Shown here: positions 53,196 to 61,928 of the stretch, in pieces
Layout of the letters: every line of letters begins with the position of its first letter
How positions within the stretch are numbered: position 1 is the first letter of the stretch
Origin: Rhizobacter sp. Root1238
GTDB taxonomy: Bacteria > Pseudomonadota > Gammaproteobacteria > Burkholderiales > Burkholderiaceae_C
Assembly: GCF_001425825.1 (NCBI RefSeq)
Contig: NZ_LMDM01000001.1
Span: forward strand, 194,204 to 258,203
Direction: 5' to 3'
DNA: 64,000 nucleotides
Position numbers and translations under genes: made by a program
Notes under the pieces: model-generated
Told to the model about the DNA's origin: nothing
The model's input: the letters and a program-made list of their open reading frames with translations, nothing else
Database searches by the model: none

Positions 53196-54443
53196 TCAGG
53201 CCGCGAGCGCTTCATCGAGCACCTCGACCCAGTGCCGCACCGGGATCGCGGTGCCGCTCTGCAGGTGCTGGATGCAGCCGACATTGGCTGACACGATGGC
53301 CTGCGGCTGCAGCGCGTCGAGGTGGCCGAGCTTGCGGTCGCGCAACGGGTACGCCAGCTCGGGTTGCAGCACCGAGTAGGTGCCGGCCGAGCCGCAGCAC
53401 AGGTGGCTTTCGACCGCCGCGACGCGCACCTCGAAGCCGAGCGTCGTCAGGTGCGTCTCGACGCCGCCGCGCAGCTGCTGGCCGTGCTGCAGCGTGCACG
53501 GCGGGTGGTAGGCCAGCGGCCGCGGGCCGGCCCGGCCGTCGCGCAGCCTGATGCGCGGCTTCAGCCGCGGCACCAGCTCGGGCAGCAGCTCGCTGAGGTC
53601 GCGCGTCAGCCCGGCGATGTGCGCCGCCTTCTCGGCGTAGGCGGGGTCGCGCGCCAGCGCGTGGCCGTAGTCCTTCACGGTGACGCCGCAGCCCGACGCG
53701 TTCATCACGATCGCCTCGACCTGGTTCGACATCACCAGTGGCCACCAGGCGTCGATGTTGCGGCGCATGTCGTCGAGCCCGCCGTCGCGGTCGCCCAGGT
53801 GGGTGCGGATCGCGCCGCAGCAGCCGGCCTCGTCGGCCACCACCGTCTGGATGCCGGCGGCGTCGAGCACGCGCGCGGTCGCGCTGTTGATGTTGGGCGC
53901 CATCGCCGGCTGCACGCAGCCCATCAGCAGCAGCATCTTGCGCGGGTGCTGCCGCGTCGGCCAGCGGTGCGCCGACGCACCGGCACGCGCCGGCACCTTG
54001 TTTCGCAACGCGGCCGGCAGCAGCGGCCGCACCGCCTGGCCGAGCTTCAGCGCCGGCGCGAACAGCGAGGAGGTCAGCCCTTCCTTCAGCAGCCAGCGCA
54101 CCGCGCGTTCGCCGCGCGGGCGCTCGACGCGCGCATCGACCAGCTGGCGGCCGATCTCGACCAGCTCGCCGTACTGCACGCCCGACGGGCAGGTGCTCTC
54201 GCAGTTGCGGCAGGTCAGGCAGCGGTCCAGGTGCTGCTGCGTGCTGCGCGTGACCGGCTCGCCTTCCAGCACCTGCTTCATCAGGTAGATGCGGCCGCGC
54301 GGGCCGTCGAGCTCGTCGCCGAGCAGCTGGTAGGTCGGGCAGGTCGCGGTGCAGAAGCCGCAGTGCACGCACTTGCGCAGGATCGCTTCGGCGGCATCGC
54401 CGTCGGGCGTTCCCTTGAACTCGGAGGACAGCTTGGTTTGCAT
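53196..54443 (-). CDS. glcF: Glycolate oxidase iron-sulfur subunit GlcF
   Basis: 415 residues. Two 4Fe-4S motifs are present: CVHCGFCTATCP (Cys25, 28, 31, 35) and CLTCRNCESTCP (Cys75, 78, 81, 85). The C-terminus has two CCG-type cysteine-rich modules (GCCGAIRTH, CCGSAGTY). It carries electrons from the flavin subunits to the quinone pool during glycolate oxidation to glyoxylate. It is the last of glcD-E-F, 17 bases after glcE. Confidence 0.95.
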   Translation of the reverse strand: MQTKLSSEFKGTPDGDAAEAILRKCVHCGFCTATCPTYQLLGDELDGPRGRIYLMKQVLEGEPVTRSTQQHLDRCLTCRNCESTCPSGVQYGELVEIGRQLVDARVERPRGERAVRWLLKEGLTSSLFAPALKLGQAVRPLLPAALRNKVPARAGASAHRWPTRQHPRKMLLLMGCVQPAMAPNINSATARVLDAAGIQTVVADEAGCCGAIRTHLGDRDGGLDDMRRNIDAWWPLVMSNQVEAIVMNASGCGVTVKDYGHALARDPAYAEKAAHIAGLTRDLSELLPELVPRLKPRIRLRDGRAGPRPLAYHPPCTLQHGQQLRGGVETHLTTLGFEVRVAAVESHLCCGSAGTYSVLQPELAYPLRDRKLGHLDALQPQAIVSANVGCIQHLQSGTAIPVRHWVEVLDEALAA

Positions 54444-54460
54444 CGATCAGAGGTCCGACA

Positions 54461-55552
54461 TCAGAGACCCGGGTACAGGCGGCCGGGATTGAACACACCC
54501 TGCGGGTCGAAGGATTTCTTCAGCTCGCGGTGGATGCGGTCGAGCGGTGCGCGCAGCGGCGCGAACGCGCCGGCCGATTTGTCGTTCGACATGAACAGCG
54601 TGGCATGCCCGCCGACCAGCGTCGCCGCGTCGCGCACCGAGGCGGCCGGCGCCGCGGTGCACAGCCAGCGCTGCGCGCCACCCCATTCGATCAGCTGCTC
54701 GCCCGACACGCCGAGCGGCGGCGCGGTCGGCGGCACCGACAGCCGCCACAGCGCACCGCCGTGTTCCACCGCCTGGCGCGCCTTCTCGAAATACTCGTCG
54801 GTCTGGTTGCGCAAGCCGCGCCAGAACGTGATGGCCTGCGTCGGCTCGATCACGTCGCCGCCGAGCGCGACCAGCGCCGACTGCACCGCCGCGAGCGCGC
54901 CGCGCAGCCGCACGACGAGCATGCCGTCCCACCAGGCGCTGGCGTTGATCGGCAGCGGCAGCCCGCTCCATTCGTTGATCTTCTGCATCGCGCTGATCTG
55001 CGCCAGCTCGAAGCGCACGGTGGCGGTGGCCGGCGCGAGCGGCAGCACCTTCAGCGAAACCTCGAGGATCACGCCCAGCGTGCCGAGCGAGCCGGCCAGC
55101 AGCCGCGAGACGTCGTAGCCGGCGACGTTCTTCATCACCTGGCCGCCGAAACTGAGCACCTCGGCGCGGCCGTTCAGCAGCGTCGCGCCGAGCACGTAGT
55201 CGCGCACCGCGCCGACCGACGCGCGCGGCGGCCCCGACAGGCCGGCCGCCACCATGCCGCCGACCGTGCTGCCCGGCCCGAAGTGCGGCGGCTCGAACGG
55301 CAGGTACTGGTTCTTCTCGGCGAGCGCCGCCTCGAGCGTCGCGAGCGAGGTGCCGCAGCGCGCGGTGACGACCAGCTCGGTCGGCTCGTAGCTGGAGATG
55401 CCTTCGAGCACCGTGGTGTCGAGGATCTCGCCCTGCGGCGGCTCGCCGTAGAAGTCCTTGGTGCCGCCGCCGCGGATGCGCAGTTGTGCCCCGGCGGCGC
55501 GGGCGGCCTCGACCTTGTCGATGAGGATTTGCAGGGCCGGGTCGTGGGTCAT
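54461..55552 (-). CDS. glcE: Glycolate oxidase FAD-binding subunit GlcE
   Basis: 363 residues. The N-terminal FAD-binding (VAO-type) region has LRIRGGGTKDFYGE (about 22-35) and the FGPGSTVGGMVAAGLSGP motif. It shares the flavin fold with GlcD but lacks its larger substrate domain, as usual. It sits between glcD and glcF on the minus strand. The 262-base gap to glcD carries an inverted repeat cluster. Confidence 0.94.
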   Translation of the reverse strand: MTHDPALQILIDKVEAARAAGAQLRIRGGGTKDFYGEPPQGEILDTTVLEGISSYEPTELVVTARCGTSLATLEAALAEKNQYLPFEPPHFGPGSTVGGMVAAGLSGPPRASVGAVRDYVLGATLLNGRAEVLSFGGQVMKNVAGYDVSRLLAGSLGTLGVILEVSLKVLPLAPATATVRFELAQISAMQKINEWSGLPLPINASAWWDGMLVVRLRGALAAVQSALVALGGDVIEPTQAITFWRGLRNQTDEYFEKARQAVEHGGALWRLSVPPTAPPLGVSGEQLIEWGGAQRWLCTAAPAASVRDAATLVGGHATLFMSNDKSAGAFAPLRAPLDRIHRELKKSFDPQGVFNPGRLYPGL

Positions 55553-55576
55553 GAAAGGCAGGAGATCGCAAAGAGC

Positions 55577-55797
55577 CCGTTCGGGCTGAGCTTGTCGAAG
55601 CCCGTCTTGCCCCCGCTCGCCCTGAGCTTGTCGAAGGGTCGGGCTGAGCTTGTCGAAGCCAGCGCGTGATGCGAGCGTTTCGACAGGCTCAACGCGAACG
55701 GAGCGTGCTGGCTCACAGTGAACGGAGGGTAGCGGCTCGCGTTGAACGGGAGGCGCCGGCTCACATCGCCGGCTTCGACAGGCTCAGCCCGAACGGT
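55577..55797. repeat. Inverted cluster of REP-like repeats between glcD and glcE
   Basis: Copies of a roughly 24-base unit built on TTCGGGCTGAGCTTGTCGAAGCC lie in both directions. Left-hand copies: 55579-55603, about 55615-55638 and 55638-55660. Right-hand inverted copies: 55678-55700 and 55772-55797 (TTCGACAGGCTCAGCCCGAACGG), with two partial ends (GTGAACGGAGG, TTGAACGGGAGG) between them. The opposed copies can pair into long hairpins in RNA or DNA. This unit is a familiar dispersed repeat in Burkholderiales genomes. It splits an operon, so it may alter the relative expression of glcD and glcEF. Confidence 0.85.
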
Positions 55798-55814
55798 GGG
55801 TTTGATGCGCACGC

Positions 55815-57317
55815 TCAGAACCTCGGAATGTCGGCGAACGGCAGCAGGCCGCGCTTCACGTGCATGCGGCCGTACTCCGCGCAGCGCACCAGCGTTGGAA
55901 TCACCTTGCCGGGATTCAGCAGCCCGGCCGGGTCGAAGGCGTGCTTGACGGCCAGCATCTGCTCGCGCTCGGCGTCGGAGAACTGCACGCACATCGACGA
56001 CAGCTTCTCGACGCCGACGCCGTGCTCGCCGGTCACCGAGCCGCCCATCGCGACGCTGGTCTCCAGGATGTCGGCGCCGAACAGCTCGCAGCGGTGCAGC
56101 TGGTCGGGGTCGTTCGCATCGAACAGGATCAGCGGGTGCAGGTTGCCGTCGCCGGCATGGAACACGTTGGCGCAGCGCAGCCCGTACTTCTTCTCCATCT
56201 CGCCGATCGCCAGCAGGATGTCGGCCAGCCGCTTGCGCGGGATCGTCGAGTCCATGCACATGTAGTCGGGGCTGATGCGCCCGCTCGCCGGGAAGGCGTT
56301 CTTGCGGCCGCTCCAGAAGCGCAGCCGCTGCGCCTCGTCCTTGCTGACCTCCATGCGCGACGCGCCGCTGCCGGCCAGCACGTCCAGCATGCGGCCGATC
56401 TCCTCGGCCACCTCTTCCGGCGTGCCGTCGCTCTCGCACAGCAGGATGGCCTGCGCGTTCAGGTCGTAGCCGGCGTGCACGAAATCCTCGACGGCGGCCG
56501 TCATCGGCTTGTCCATCATCTCGAGCCCGGCCGGGATGATGCCGGCGGCGATCACGTTGGCGACCGCGTCGCCGGCCTGCCGGATGTCGTCGAAGCTCGC
56601 CATGATGCAGCGCGCGAGCAGCGGCTTCGGCACCAGCTTCACGGTGACCTCGGTGACGACCGCGAGCATGCCTTCGCTGCCCACCAGCACCGCCATCAGG
56701 TCGAGCCCGGCGGCGTCGAGCGCCTCGGAGCCGAACTCCACCGCCTCGCCCTGCGCGGTGAAGCCGCGCACGCGCAGCACGTTGTGGATCGTCAGCCCGT
56801 ACTTCAGGCAGTGCACGCCGCCGGAGTTCTCGGCCACGTTGCCGCCGATGCTGCAGGCGATCTGGCTGCTCGGGTCGGGCGCGTAGTACAGGCCGAACGG
56901 GGCCGCGGCCTCGCTGATCGCGAGGTTGCGCACGCCGCACTGCACGGTGGCGGTGCGGGCCAGCACGTCGACCTTCAGGATGCGGTTGAACTTGGCCAGG
57001 CTGAGCGTAACGCCCAGCGCATGCGGCAGCGCGCCGCCGCTCAGCCCGGTGCCGGCGCCGCGCGCGACCACCGGAACGCCGAGCCGGTCGCAGGCGCGCA
57101 GCACGGCGGCCACCTGGTCTTCGGTTTCCGGCAGCACCACCACCAGCGGCTGCTGGCGGTAGGCGGTGAGGCCATCGCATTCGTAGGGCACGGTGTCTTC
57201 GCTGCGCGACAGCAGCGCATGCGGCGGCAGCAGCGGTGCGAGTTCGGCGACGACCTGCGCGCGGCGCTGCGCGCGTTCGTCAGCGCTGGGCGCGTCGATT
57301 CTCTCGGGAGCATTCAC
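55815..57317 (-). CDS. glcD: Glycolate oxidase FAD-linked subunit GlcD
   Basis: 500 residues from GTG 57317. The FAD domain has VVARGAGTGLSGGALP (about 79-94) and GGNVAENSGGVHCLKYG; the C-terminal FAD-oxidase domain has HAGDGNLHPLI (about 382-392) and GEHGVGVEKL. With GlcE and GlcF it oxidises glycolate (and D-lactate in some relatives). Length and order match the family. The ribosome site is weak, and the 27-base gap to the GNAT gene suggests possible co-transcription from phaM. Confidence 0.94.
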   Translation of the reverse strand: MNAPERIDAPSADERAQRRAQVVAELAPLLPPHALLSRSEDTVPYECDGLTAYRQQPLVVVLPETEDQVAAVLRACDRLGVPVVARGAGTGLSGGALPHALGVTLSLAKFNRILKVDVLARTATVQCGVRNLAISEAAAPFGLYYAPDPSSQIACSIGGNVAENSGGVHCLKYGLTIHNVLRVRGFTAQGEAVEFGSEALDAAGLDLMAVLVGSEGMLAVVTEVTVKLVPKPLLARCIMASFDDIRQAGDAVANVIAAGIIPAGLEMMDKPMTAAVEDFVHAGYDLNAQAILLCESDGTPEEVAEEIGRMLDVLAGSGASRMEVSKDEAQRLRFWSGRKNAFPASGRISPDYMCMDSTIPRKRLADILLAIGEMEKKYGLRCANVFHAGDGNLHPLILFDANDPDQLHRCELFGADILETSVAMGGSVTGEHGVGVEKLSSMCVQFSDAEREQMLAVKHAFDPAGLLNPGKVIPTLVRCAEYGRMHVKRGLLPFADIPRF

Positions 57318-57344
57318 AACGGCAGGGTTCCGGCGGCGACCTGT

Positions 57345-57926
57345 TCAAGAGCCCACGACTGTAGCGCGTGCACCGGGCGCCTCGATCGCGTACAGGACGT
57401 GGGGGCGAAGCGGGTGGCCTTCGGCGATGCGCGGGTGGTCGAACTCCGCACGCCGCGCCAGGCCGATGCGCCGCATCACCGCTTGCGACGCCTGGTTGCC
57501 CCGCGCGGTGAACGAGACGATCTGCGGCCGTCGCAGCACGTCCCACGCATGGCGCAACGCCAGCCTTGCGGCCTCGCTGGCGTAGCCCTGGCCCCAGGCC
57601 GCGCGCGCGAGCCGCCAGCCGATCTCGTGAGGATCGGGTGCCAGGTCCGGCACCGGCAGCACGAACGGCACGGCGCTCAGGCCGACGAAGCCGGCAAAAC
57701 GCAGCTGGGGCAGTTCCAGCGCCCACAGCCCGAATCCGGCCTGCTCGACCTGCAGGCGCGCGCGCTGAGCGAAGGCATCGCTCTGCTCGCGCGTCAGCGG
57801 GGCCACGAAATGCCGCATCACCTCGGGATCGGCGTTCATCGCGGCGAACGGCGCGAGGTCGTCGTCTCGCCACGGCCGCAGCAGGACGCGCTCGCCGCGC
57901 AACCTGGCAGACGCACCGAGGCTCAT
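57345..57926 (-). CDS. GNAT-family N-acetyltransferase (RimJ-like)
   Basis: 193 residues. The N-terminal LRGERVLLRPWRDDDLAPFAAMNADPEVM and the acetyl-CoA loop ARAAWGQGYASEAARLALRHA, followed by RGNQASQAVMRRIGL, define the RimJ/RimL branch (all in part). This branch acetylates ribosomal-protein N-termini or small molecules; the substrate is unknown here. It overlaps the FIST gene stop by four bases. Confidence 0.9.
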   Translation of the reverse strand: MSLGASARLRGERVLLRPWRDDDLAPFAAMNADPEVMRHFVAPLTREQSDAFAQRARLQVEQAGFGLWALELPQLRFAGFVGLSAVPFVLPVPDLAPDPHEIGWRLARAAWGQGYASEAARLALRHAWDVLRRPQIVSFTARGNQASQAVMRRIGLARRAEFDHPRIAEGHPLRPHVLYAIEAPGARATVVGS

Positions 57927-59155
57927 GCCGAGGTCGTGAAGACGGTCAGCACGCCGGTGTAGCCGTAGAGGTGGTGGCGGGCGATCTCGCCGGCCGCGAA
58001 GAAGCCGACCAGCGGCACGTCGCCGAGCGCGCGCCGCACGATCGCCAGCTCGGCCGACGGCGCGCCGAAATGCGGGCCGCCGCGGCCGGCGCAGCTCACG
58101 TAGACCGCACCGGCCATGCGGCGCGCGGCGTGCGGCGTCGAGCTGCCGTCGGCGCCCTGCTGCAGCGCGAGCGCGGTCTCGCGCGGCATCGTCTCGGGCT
58201 CGAGTTCCTCGCGGATCTCGCTGCAGATGCGCACCAGGTCGCGCCGTGCCGCCTCGGTGCTGCGGGTGCAGAACGCCAGGTGCATGCCCGGCTCGACCTG
58301 GTCGCTGACCGCGACGCCGCGCTGCTGCGGGTCGATGCCGACCAGGTGGCGCACCCGCGTGTCAGTGCCGAACTGGCCAGGCCGCGCCATCAGGTCGTCG
58401 CGCGGGTCGCTCAGGCCGACCAGCGTCTGGCGCAGCCGCGGCAGCGCCTCGCGCGGCTCGTCGCCGTCGATCCCCAGGTCGCGCAGCAGGCAGTCGAGCG
58501 CCGGCTCGTCGTCGAGCCGCGCGACCACGTTGCGCTCGCCCTGCGTGATGCGGCGCGCCGGGCCGACCGGCTGGCAGCCCTGCGTCACGCGCGAGACCAG
58601 CGCCACCTCGCGGCTGAACGCGACGCCGGAGAGGCCGCCGTCGAACACGCCGTCGGCGATGTGCAGCGCCTGCGTGCGGGCCGACGCGAGGCCACCGAAC
58701 AGGTAGCCGGTGGCGGTGCGGTCGCTCATCTCGGCGATCAGCTCGGCCAGGTCGGTGGCGGCCGGGTCGGCATGCACGAGCGCGGCGCTGGCCGCGAAGC
58801 CGGCGGCGCCGACGCTCAATGGCGCGGCACCCGAGAACACGCGGAACTGCTCGCGCGGCAGGTCCGACAGCATCAGCGCGAGCGCCGGTTCGTCGAAGTA
58901 CTCGACGCCGTTGGCCGCGATGCCGACGCCGACCGAACCGACCCAGGCCACGCCCGGCCAGCGCTGGCGCAACTCGGCCAGCAGCTCGGCCGCATGCGGC
59001 GCGTAGTGGTCGGTCAGGTAGACCCAGCCGAGCGTCGGCTCGCTGATGTGCGCGCCGCCGGGGTCGGCGCGCTGCGCATCGATCTGCGCCGCCGACAGCG
59101 CGAGCGCCATGCGCCAGTCGGGGTGCGTCGCGTGGGCGTGGGCGAACAGCTTCAT
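57923..59155 (-). CDS. FIST N- and C-domain signal protein
   Basis: 410 residues. The FIST_N part (about 25-220) has AWVGSVGVGIAANGVEYFDEPALALML, and the FIST_C part (about 240-390) ends VPLVGFFAAGEIARHHLYGYTGVLTVFT. FIST proteins bind small ligands, perhaps amino acids, and often feed two-component systems; none is beside it. No signal peptide. It follows phaM by 13 bases and overlaps the acetyltransferase gene, so the three are one operon. Confidence 0.85.
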   Translation of the reverse strand: MKLFAHAHATHPDWRMALALSAAQIDAQRADPGGAHISEPTLGWVYLTDHYAPHAAELLAELRQRWPGVAWVGSVGVGIAANGVEYFDEPALALMLSDLPREQFRVFSGAAPLSVGAAGFAASAALVHADPAATDLAELIAEMSDRTATGYLFGGLASARTQALHIADGVFDGGLSGVAFSREVALVSRVTQGCQPVGPARRITQGERNVVARLDDEPALDCLLRDLGIDGDEPREALPRLRQTLVGLSDPRDDLMARPGQFGTDTRVRHLVGIDPQQRGVAVSDQVEPGMHLAFCTRSTEAARRDLVRICSEIREELEPETMPRETALALQQGADGSSTPHAARRMAGAVYVSCAGRGGPHFGAPSAELAIVRRALGDVPLVGFFAAGEIARHHLYGYTGVLTVFTTSA

Positions 59156-59168
59156 CGCGGCACGCTCC

Positions 59169-59864
59169 TCATGGCCGCGGCGCGGCGCGCTTGCGGGCAG
59201 CGGCTGTCCTGGCGGCTGATTTCGCGACCGTCTTGGCGGCCACGCCGGCGGCGGCCTTCGCGGTCTTGACCGCCACCTGGCCCGGCATCGTCGCCGCGCG
59301 CTTCAGCGTCTGCCCCGCGGCATCGACCGATTGCTTGACCAGCGCGCCGGCCAGGTTGCGCGCCGCATCCGACGCGCTGTCCTTCATCGCGGTGGCGGCG
59401 AGTTCGGTGAACTGCTTGGTCAGCGCGCCCCACCATTGCATCGGGTCGACGGCGGCCGCATTCGCACTGGCAGCGGCGGATTTGGCGCCGGCCCTGGCCG
59501 CCGGCTTGCGCGTCGACGCGGGGGCGGGTGCGTCCTGCGCCGGGGGCGCCGCTGCCGCAGCGGCAGGCCGCGCGGTCAGCGAATCGCGCAGGTCTTCCAT
59601 CTGCACGTTCATCGTCTTCAGCGTCGACAGCGTCATGCGCTGCACCTCGAGCGCCTGGATGGTTGCGCCCAGCATGCGGGCGTTCTGCTCGAGCCAGAAC
59701 TGCACGGTGCGCAGCTCCTCGATGCGCTTCTCCAGCTCCTCGGGGTTCAGTGTCGGTGCGACCCACTGGCCGATGTTCGGAAGCGCCGCGCCGGCGTTCT
59801 TCACGAGCCCCTGCAGGAAGTCGAACCCGGGCACCAGCTTCGTGAAGTTCGGGGCCTCGGCCAT
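59169..59864 (-). CDS. phaM: Polyhydroxyalkanoate granule-associated protein PhaM
   Basis: 231 residues. The N-terminal part MAEAPNFTKLVPGFDFLQGL and the helix with NPEELEKRIEELRTVQFWLEQNARML (about 41-66, in part) match PhaM of Ralstonia, which activates PHB synthase. The C-terminal 100 residues are Ala/Lys-rich with AKSAAR/KAAAGVAAKT repeats, the histone-H1-like part that ties PHB granules to the nucleoid. A good AAGGAGACACC ribosome site precedes ATG 59864. It implies the organism stores PHB; phaC and phaA/B are not in the window. Confidence 0.88.
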   Translation of the reverse strand: MAEAPNFTKLVPGFDFLQGLVKNAGAALPNIGQWVAPTLNPEELEKRIEELRTVQFWLEQNARMLGATIQALEVQRMTLSTLKTMNVQMEDLRDSLTARPAAAAAAPPAQDAPAPASTRKPAARAGAKSAAASANAAAVDPMQWWGALTKQFTELAATAMKDSASDAARNLAGALVKQSVDAAGQTLKRAATMPGQVAVKTAKAAAGVAAKTVAKSAARTAAARKRAAPRP

Positions 59865-59970
59865 GGTGTCTCCTTGTCAGCGTCTGCTGTCTTTTCAACA
59901 GCCGATTGTGCACGCCTCCCGGCCCCGTTCAATCATGGGCCGCAGCGGCGCGCAACCCCCTAACAGGCCC

Positions 59971-59992
59971 GACCTGACAACTCTTGCAGGTC
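59971..59992. promoter_or_regulatory. Palindrome upstream of the subtilisin gene
   Basis: GACCTG (59971-59976) and CAGGTC (59987-59992) are inverted repeats with a ten-base centre ACAACTCTTG. A TTGACG hexamer (60007-60012) follows, and a second hairpin GCGCCG/CGGCGC (60042-60061) followed by TTTTG lies in the likely leader 30 bases before the protease ATG. The first may be an operator and the second a leader structure; both are inferred from shape only. Confidence 0.35.
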
Positions 59993-60092
59993 GAGGGCAA
60001 TCTGCGTTGACGTGCCGCGGCTTCTCGCCGACCCTGGGGATGCGCCGCTGACTGTCGGCGCTTTTGCTTCCAACCTCACAAGGGAATGAAAC

Positions 60093-61928
60093 ATGACACA
60101 GCGATCCATGCATCGAATCTCTCTGCGCGGGGTGTTGTCAGCCCTGCTGGTCCTGACGGGCGCCACCGCGCTCTCGGCCCATGCCGGCGTCCTGTCGGCA
60201 GCAGCGGCGGCCCAGAGCATCACCGCAGTACCCCAGGCCGACGTACCGACCCCGACCGACCGGCTGATCATCAAGTACCGCAGCGGCGCAGCCGGCGCCG
60301 CGTCCACCGCCTCCACCACCGAACGTGCCGTGCTGCACCGCAGCGCGCAGGATGTCGCGCTGCGCGCCGGCGTGCAGATGCAGCTGCTGCGCGTCGGCGC
60401 GCTCGACACCCACGTGATGAAGTTCGACCGCCGGCTGCCGCAGGCCGACGTCGCGCAGATCGCACGTGACATCGCGGCTTCGGACCCGAACGTCGAGTAC
60501 GCCGAGCCCGACCGCATCCTGCATGCGCTGTTCGTGCCCAACGACACGCAATACGGCCAGCAATGGCAGTATTTCGAGGCCACCGCCGGGCTGAGGCTGC
60601 CGGCGGCGTGGGACAAGTCGACCGGCACCGGCGTCGTCGTCTCGGTGATCGACACCGGCTACCGGCCGCATGCCGACCTCGCGGCCAACATCCTGCCCGG
60701 CTACGACTTCATCGCCGACACCGCCACCGCGAACGACGGCGGCGGGCGCGACAGCGATGCGAAGGATCCCGGCGACTGGATCACCGCCGGCGAATGCGGC
60801 AGCGGCATCCCGGCCGAATCGAGCAGCTGGCACGGCACCCACGTGGCCGGCACCATCGCGGCGGTCACCAACAACGGCAGCGGCGTGGCGGGCGTGGCGT
60901 TCAACGCCAAGGTCGTGCCGGCGCGCGTGCTCGGCAAGTGCGGCGGCTACACCTCCGACATCGCGGCGGCCATCATCTGGGCCTCGGGCGGCACGGTCAG
61001 CGGCGTGCCGGCGAATGCCAACCCGGCGCGCGTGATCAACATGTCGCTCGGTGGCAGCGGCGCCTGCGACACCACGTCGCAGAACGCCATCACCTCGGCC
61101 CGCGGCCGCGGGACGGTGGTGGTGGTGGCGGCCGGCAACAGCAATGCCAACGCCTCCGGCTTCTCGCCGGCGAGCTGCAGCGGCGTCATCACCGTGGCGG
61201 CCACGAACCGCAGCGGCGGGCGCGCGTACTACTCGAACTACGGCGCCATCGTCGACGTCGCGGCCCCGGGCGGCGACGTGCGCACGAGCGCGGCGAACGG
61301 CATCCTGTCGACGCTGAACTCCGGCGCGACGACGCCGGGCTCGGACAGCTACGACTACTACCAGGGCACGTCGATGGCGACGCCCCACGTGGTGGGCGTG
61401 GTGGCGCTGATGCTGTCGAAGAACCCGTCGCTGACGCCGGACCAGGTGGAGACGCTGCTGAAGTCGTCGTCGCGCGCATTCCCTGCGACCTGCTCGCAGT
61501 GCGGCGCGGGCCTGGTGGATGCCAATGCGGCGGTCGATGCAGCGGGCGGCGGCACGACGACGCCACCGACGCCGGTGACGGACACCGAGTCGAACAACAC
61601 GCTCGCGACGGCGCAGGCGGTGAACAAGAACTCGCTGGTGTCGGGCACCATCGGCAGCAGTTCCGACACCGACTACTTCAAGGTGACGGTGGCCAGCGGC
61701 AGCTCGCTGGCCGCGACGCTGACGCCGAACTCCAGCTCCGACTACGACCTGTACATCTACAACGCCAGCGGCACGCAGCTCGCGCAGAGCGAGAAGGGCA
61801 CCGGCCAGGTCGACGCGGCCTCGGTGAGCAACGGCAGCGCGAGCGCGGTGACGTACTACGTGCGCGTGCTGTACTACAGCGGCGGCACCGGCGCCACGAA
61901 CGGCAAGTACACCTTGCTGATCAACTGA
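60093..61928 (+). CDS. Secreted subtilisin-like serine protease (S8) with PPC domain
   Basis: 611 residues. A signal peptide (about 1-31) is followed by an inhibitor-type propeptide (about 50-145) and the S8 catalytic domain with Asp187 (VIDTG), His247 (HGTHVAG) and Ser427 (GTSMATPHV). The AAGN oxyanion region is present. After the GGGTTTPPTP linker, residues about 515-611 are a pre-peptidase C-terminal (PPC) domain (DTESNNTLATAQAV...SDYDLYIYNASG). PPC domains are often removed after export. Several cysteines suggest disulfides. AAGGGAATG precedes the ATG. Confidence 0.93.
   Translation: MTQRSMHRISLRGVLSALLVLTGATALSAHAGVLSAAAAAQSITAVPQADVPTPTDRLIIKYRSGAAGAASTASTTERAVLHRSAQDVALRAGVQMQLLRVGALDTHVMKFDRRLPQADVAQIARDIAASDPNVEYAEPDRILHALFVPNDTQYGQQWQYFEATAGLRLPAAWDKSTGTGVVVSVIDTGYRPHADLAANILPGYDFIADTATANDGGGRDSDAKDPGDWITAGECGSGIPAESSSWHGTHVAGTIAAVTNNGSGVAGVAFNAKVVPARVLGKCGGYTSDIAAAIIWASGGTVSGVPANANPARVINMSLGGSGACDTTSQNAITSARGRGTVVVVAAGNSNANASGFSPASCSGVITVAATNRSGGRAYYSNYGAIVDVAAPGGDVRTSAANGILSTLNSGATTPGSDSYDYYQGTSMATPHVVGVVALMLSKNPSLTPDQVETLLKSSSRAFPATCSQCGAGLVDANAAVDAAGGGTTTPPTPVTDTESNNTLATAQAVNKNSLVSGTIGSSSDTDYFKVTVASGSSLAATLTPNSSSDYDLYIYNASGTQLAQSEKGTGQVDAASVSNGSASAVTYYVRVLYYSGGTGATNGKYTLLIN

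Noticed and set aside
53212-54498. Alternative minus-strand frame overlapping glcF
   Set aside because: It is a frame-shifted Arg/Ala-rich shadow; the glcF frame carries both cysteine clusters.
55577-55797. Possible CRISPR array
   Set aside because: Units occur in both orientations, spacing is irregular and there are no unique equal-length spacers or cas genes; this is a REP-like cluster.
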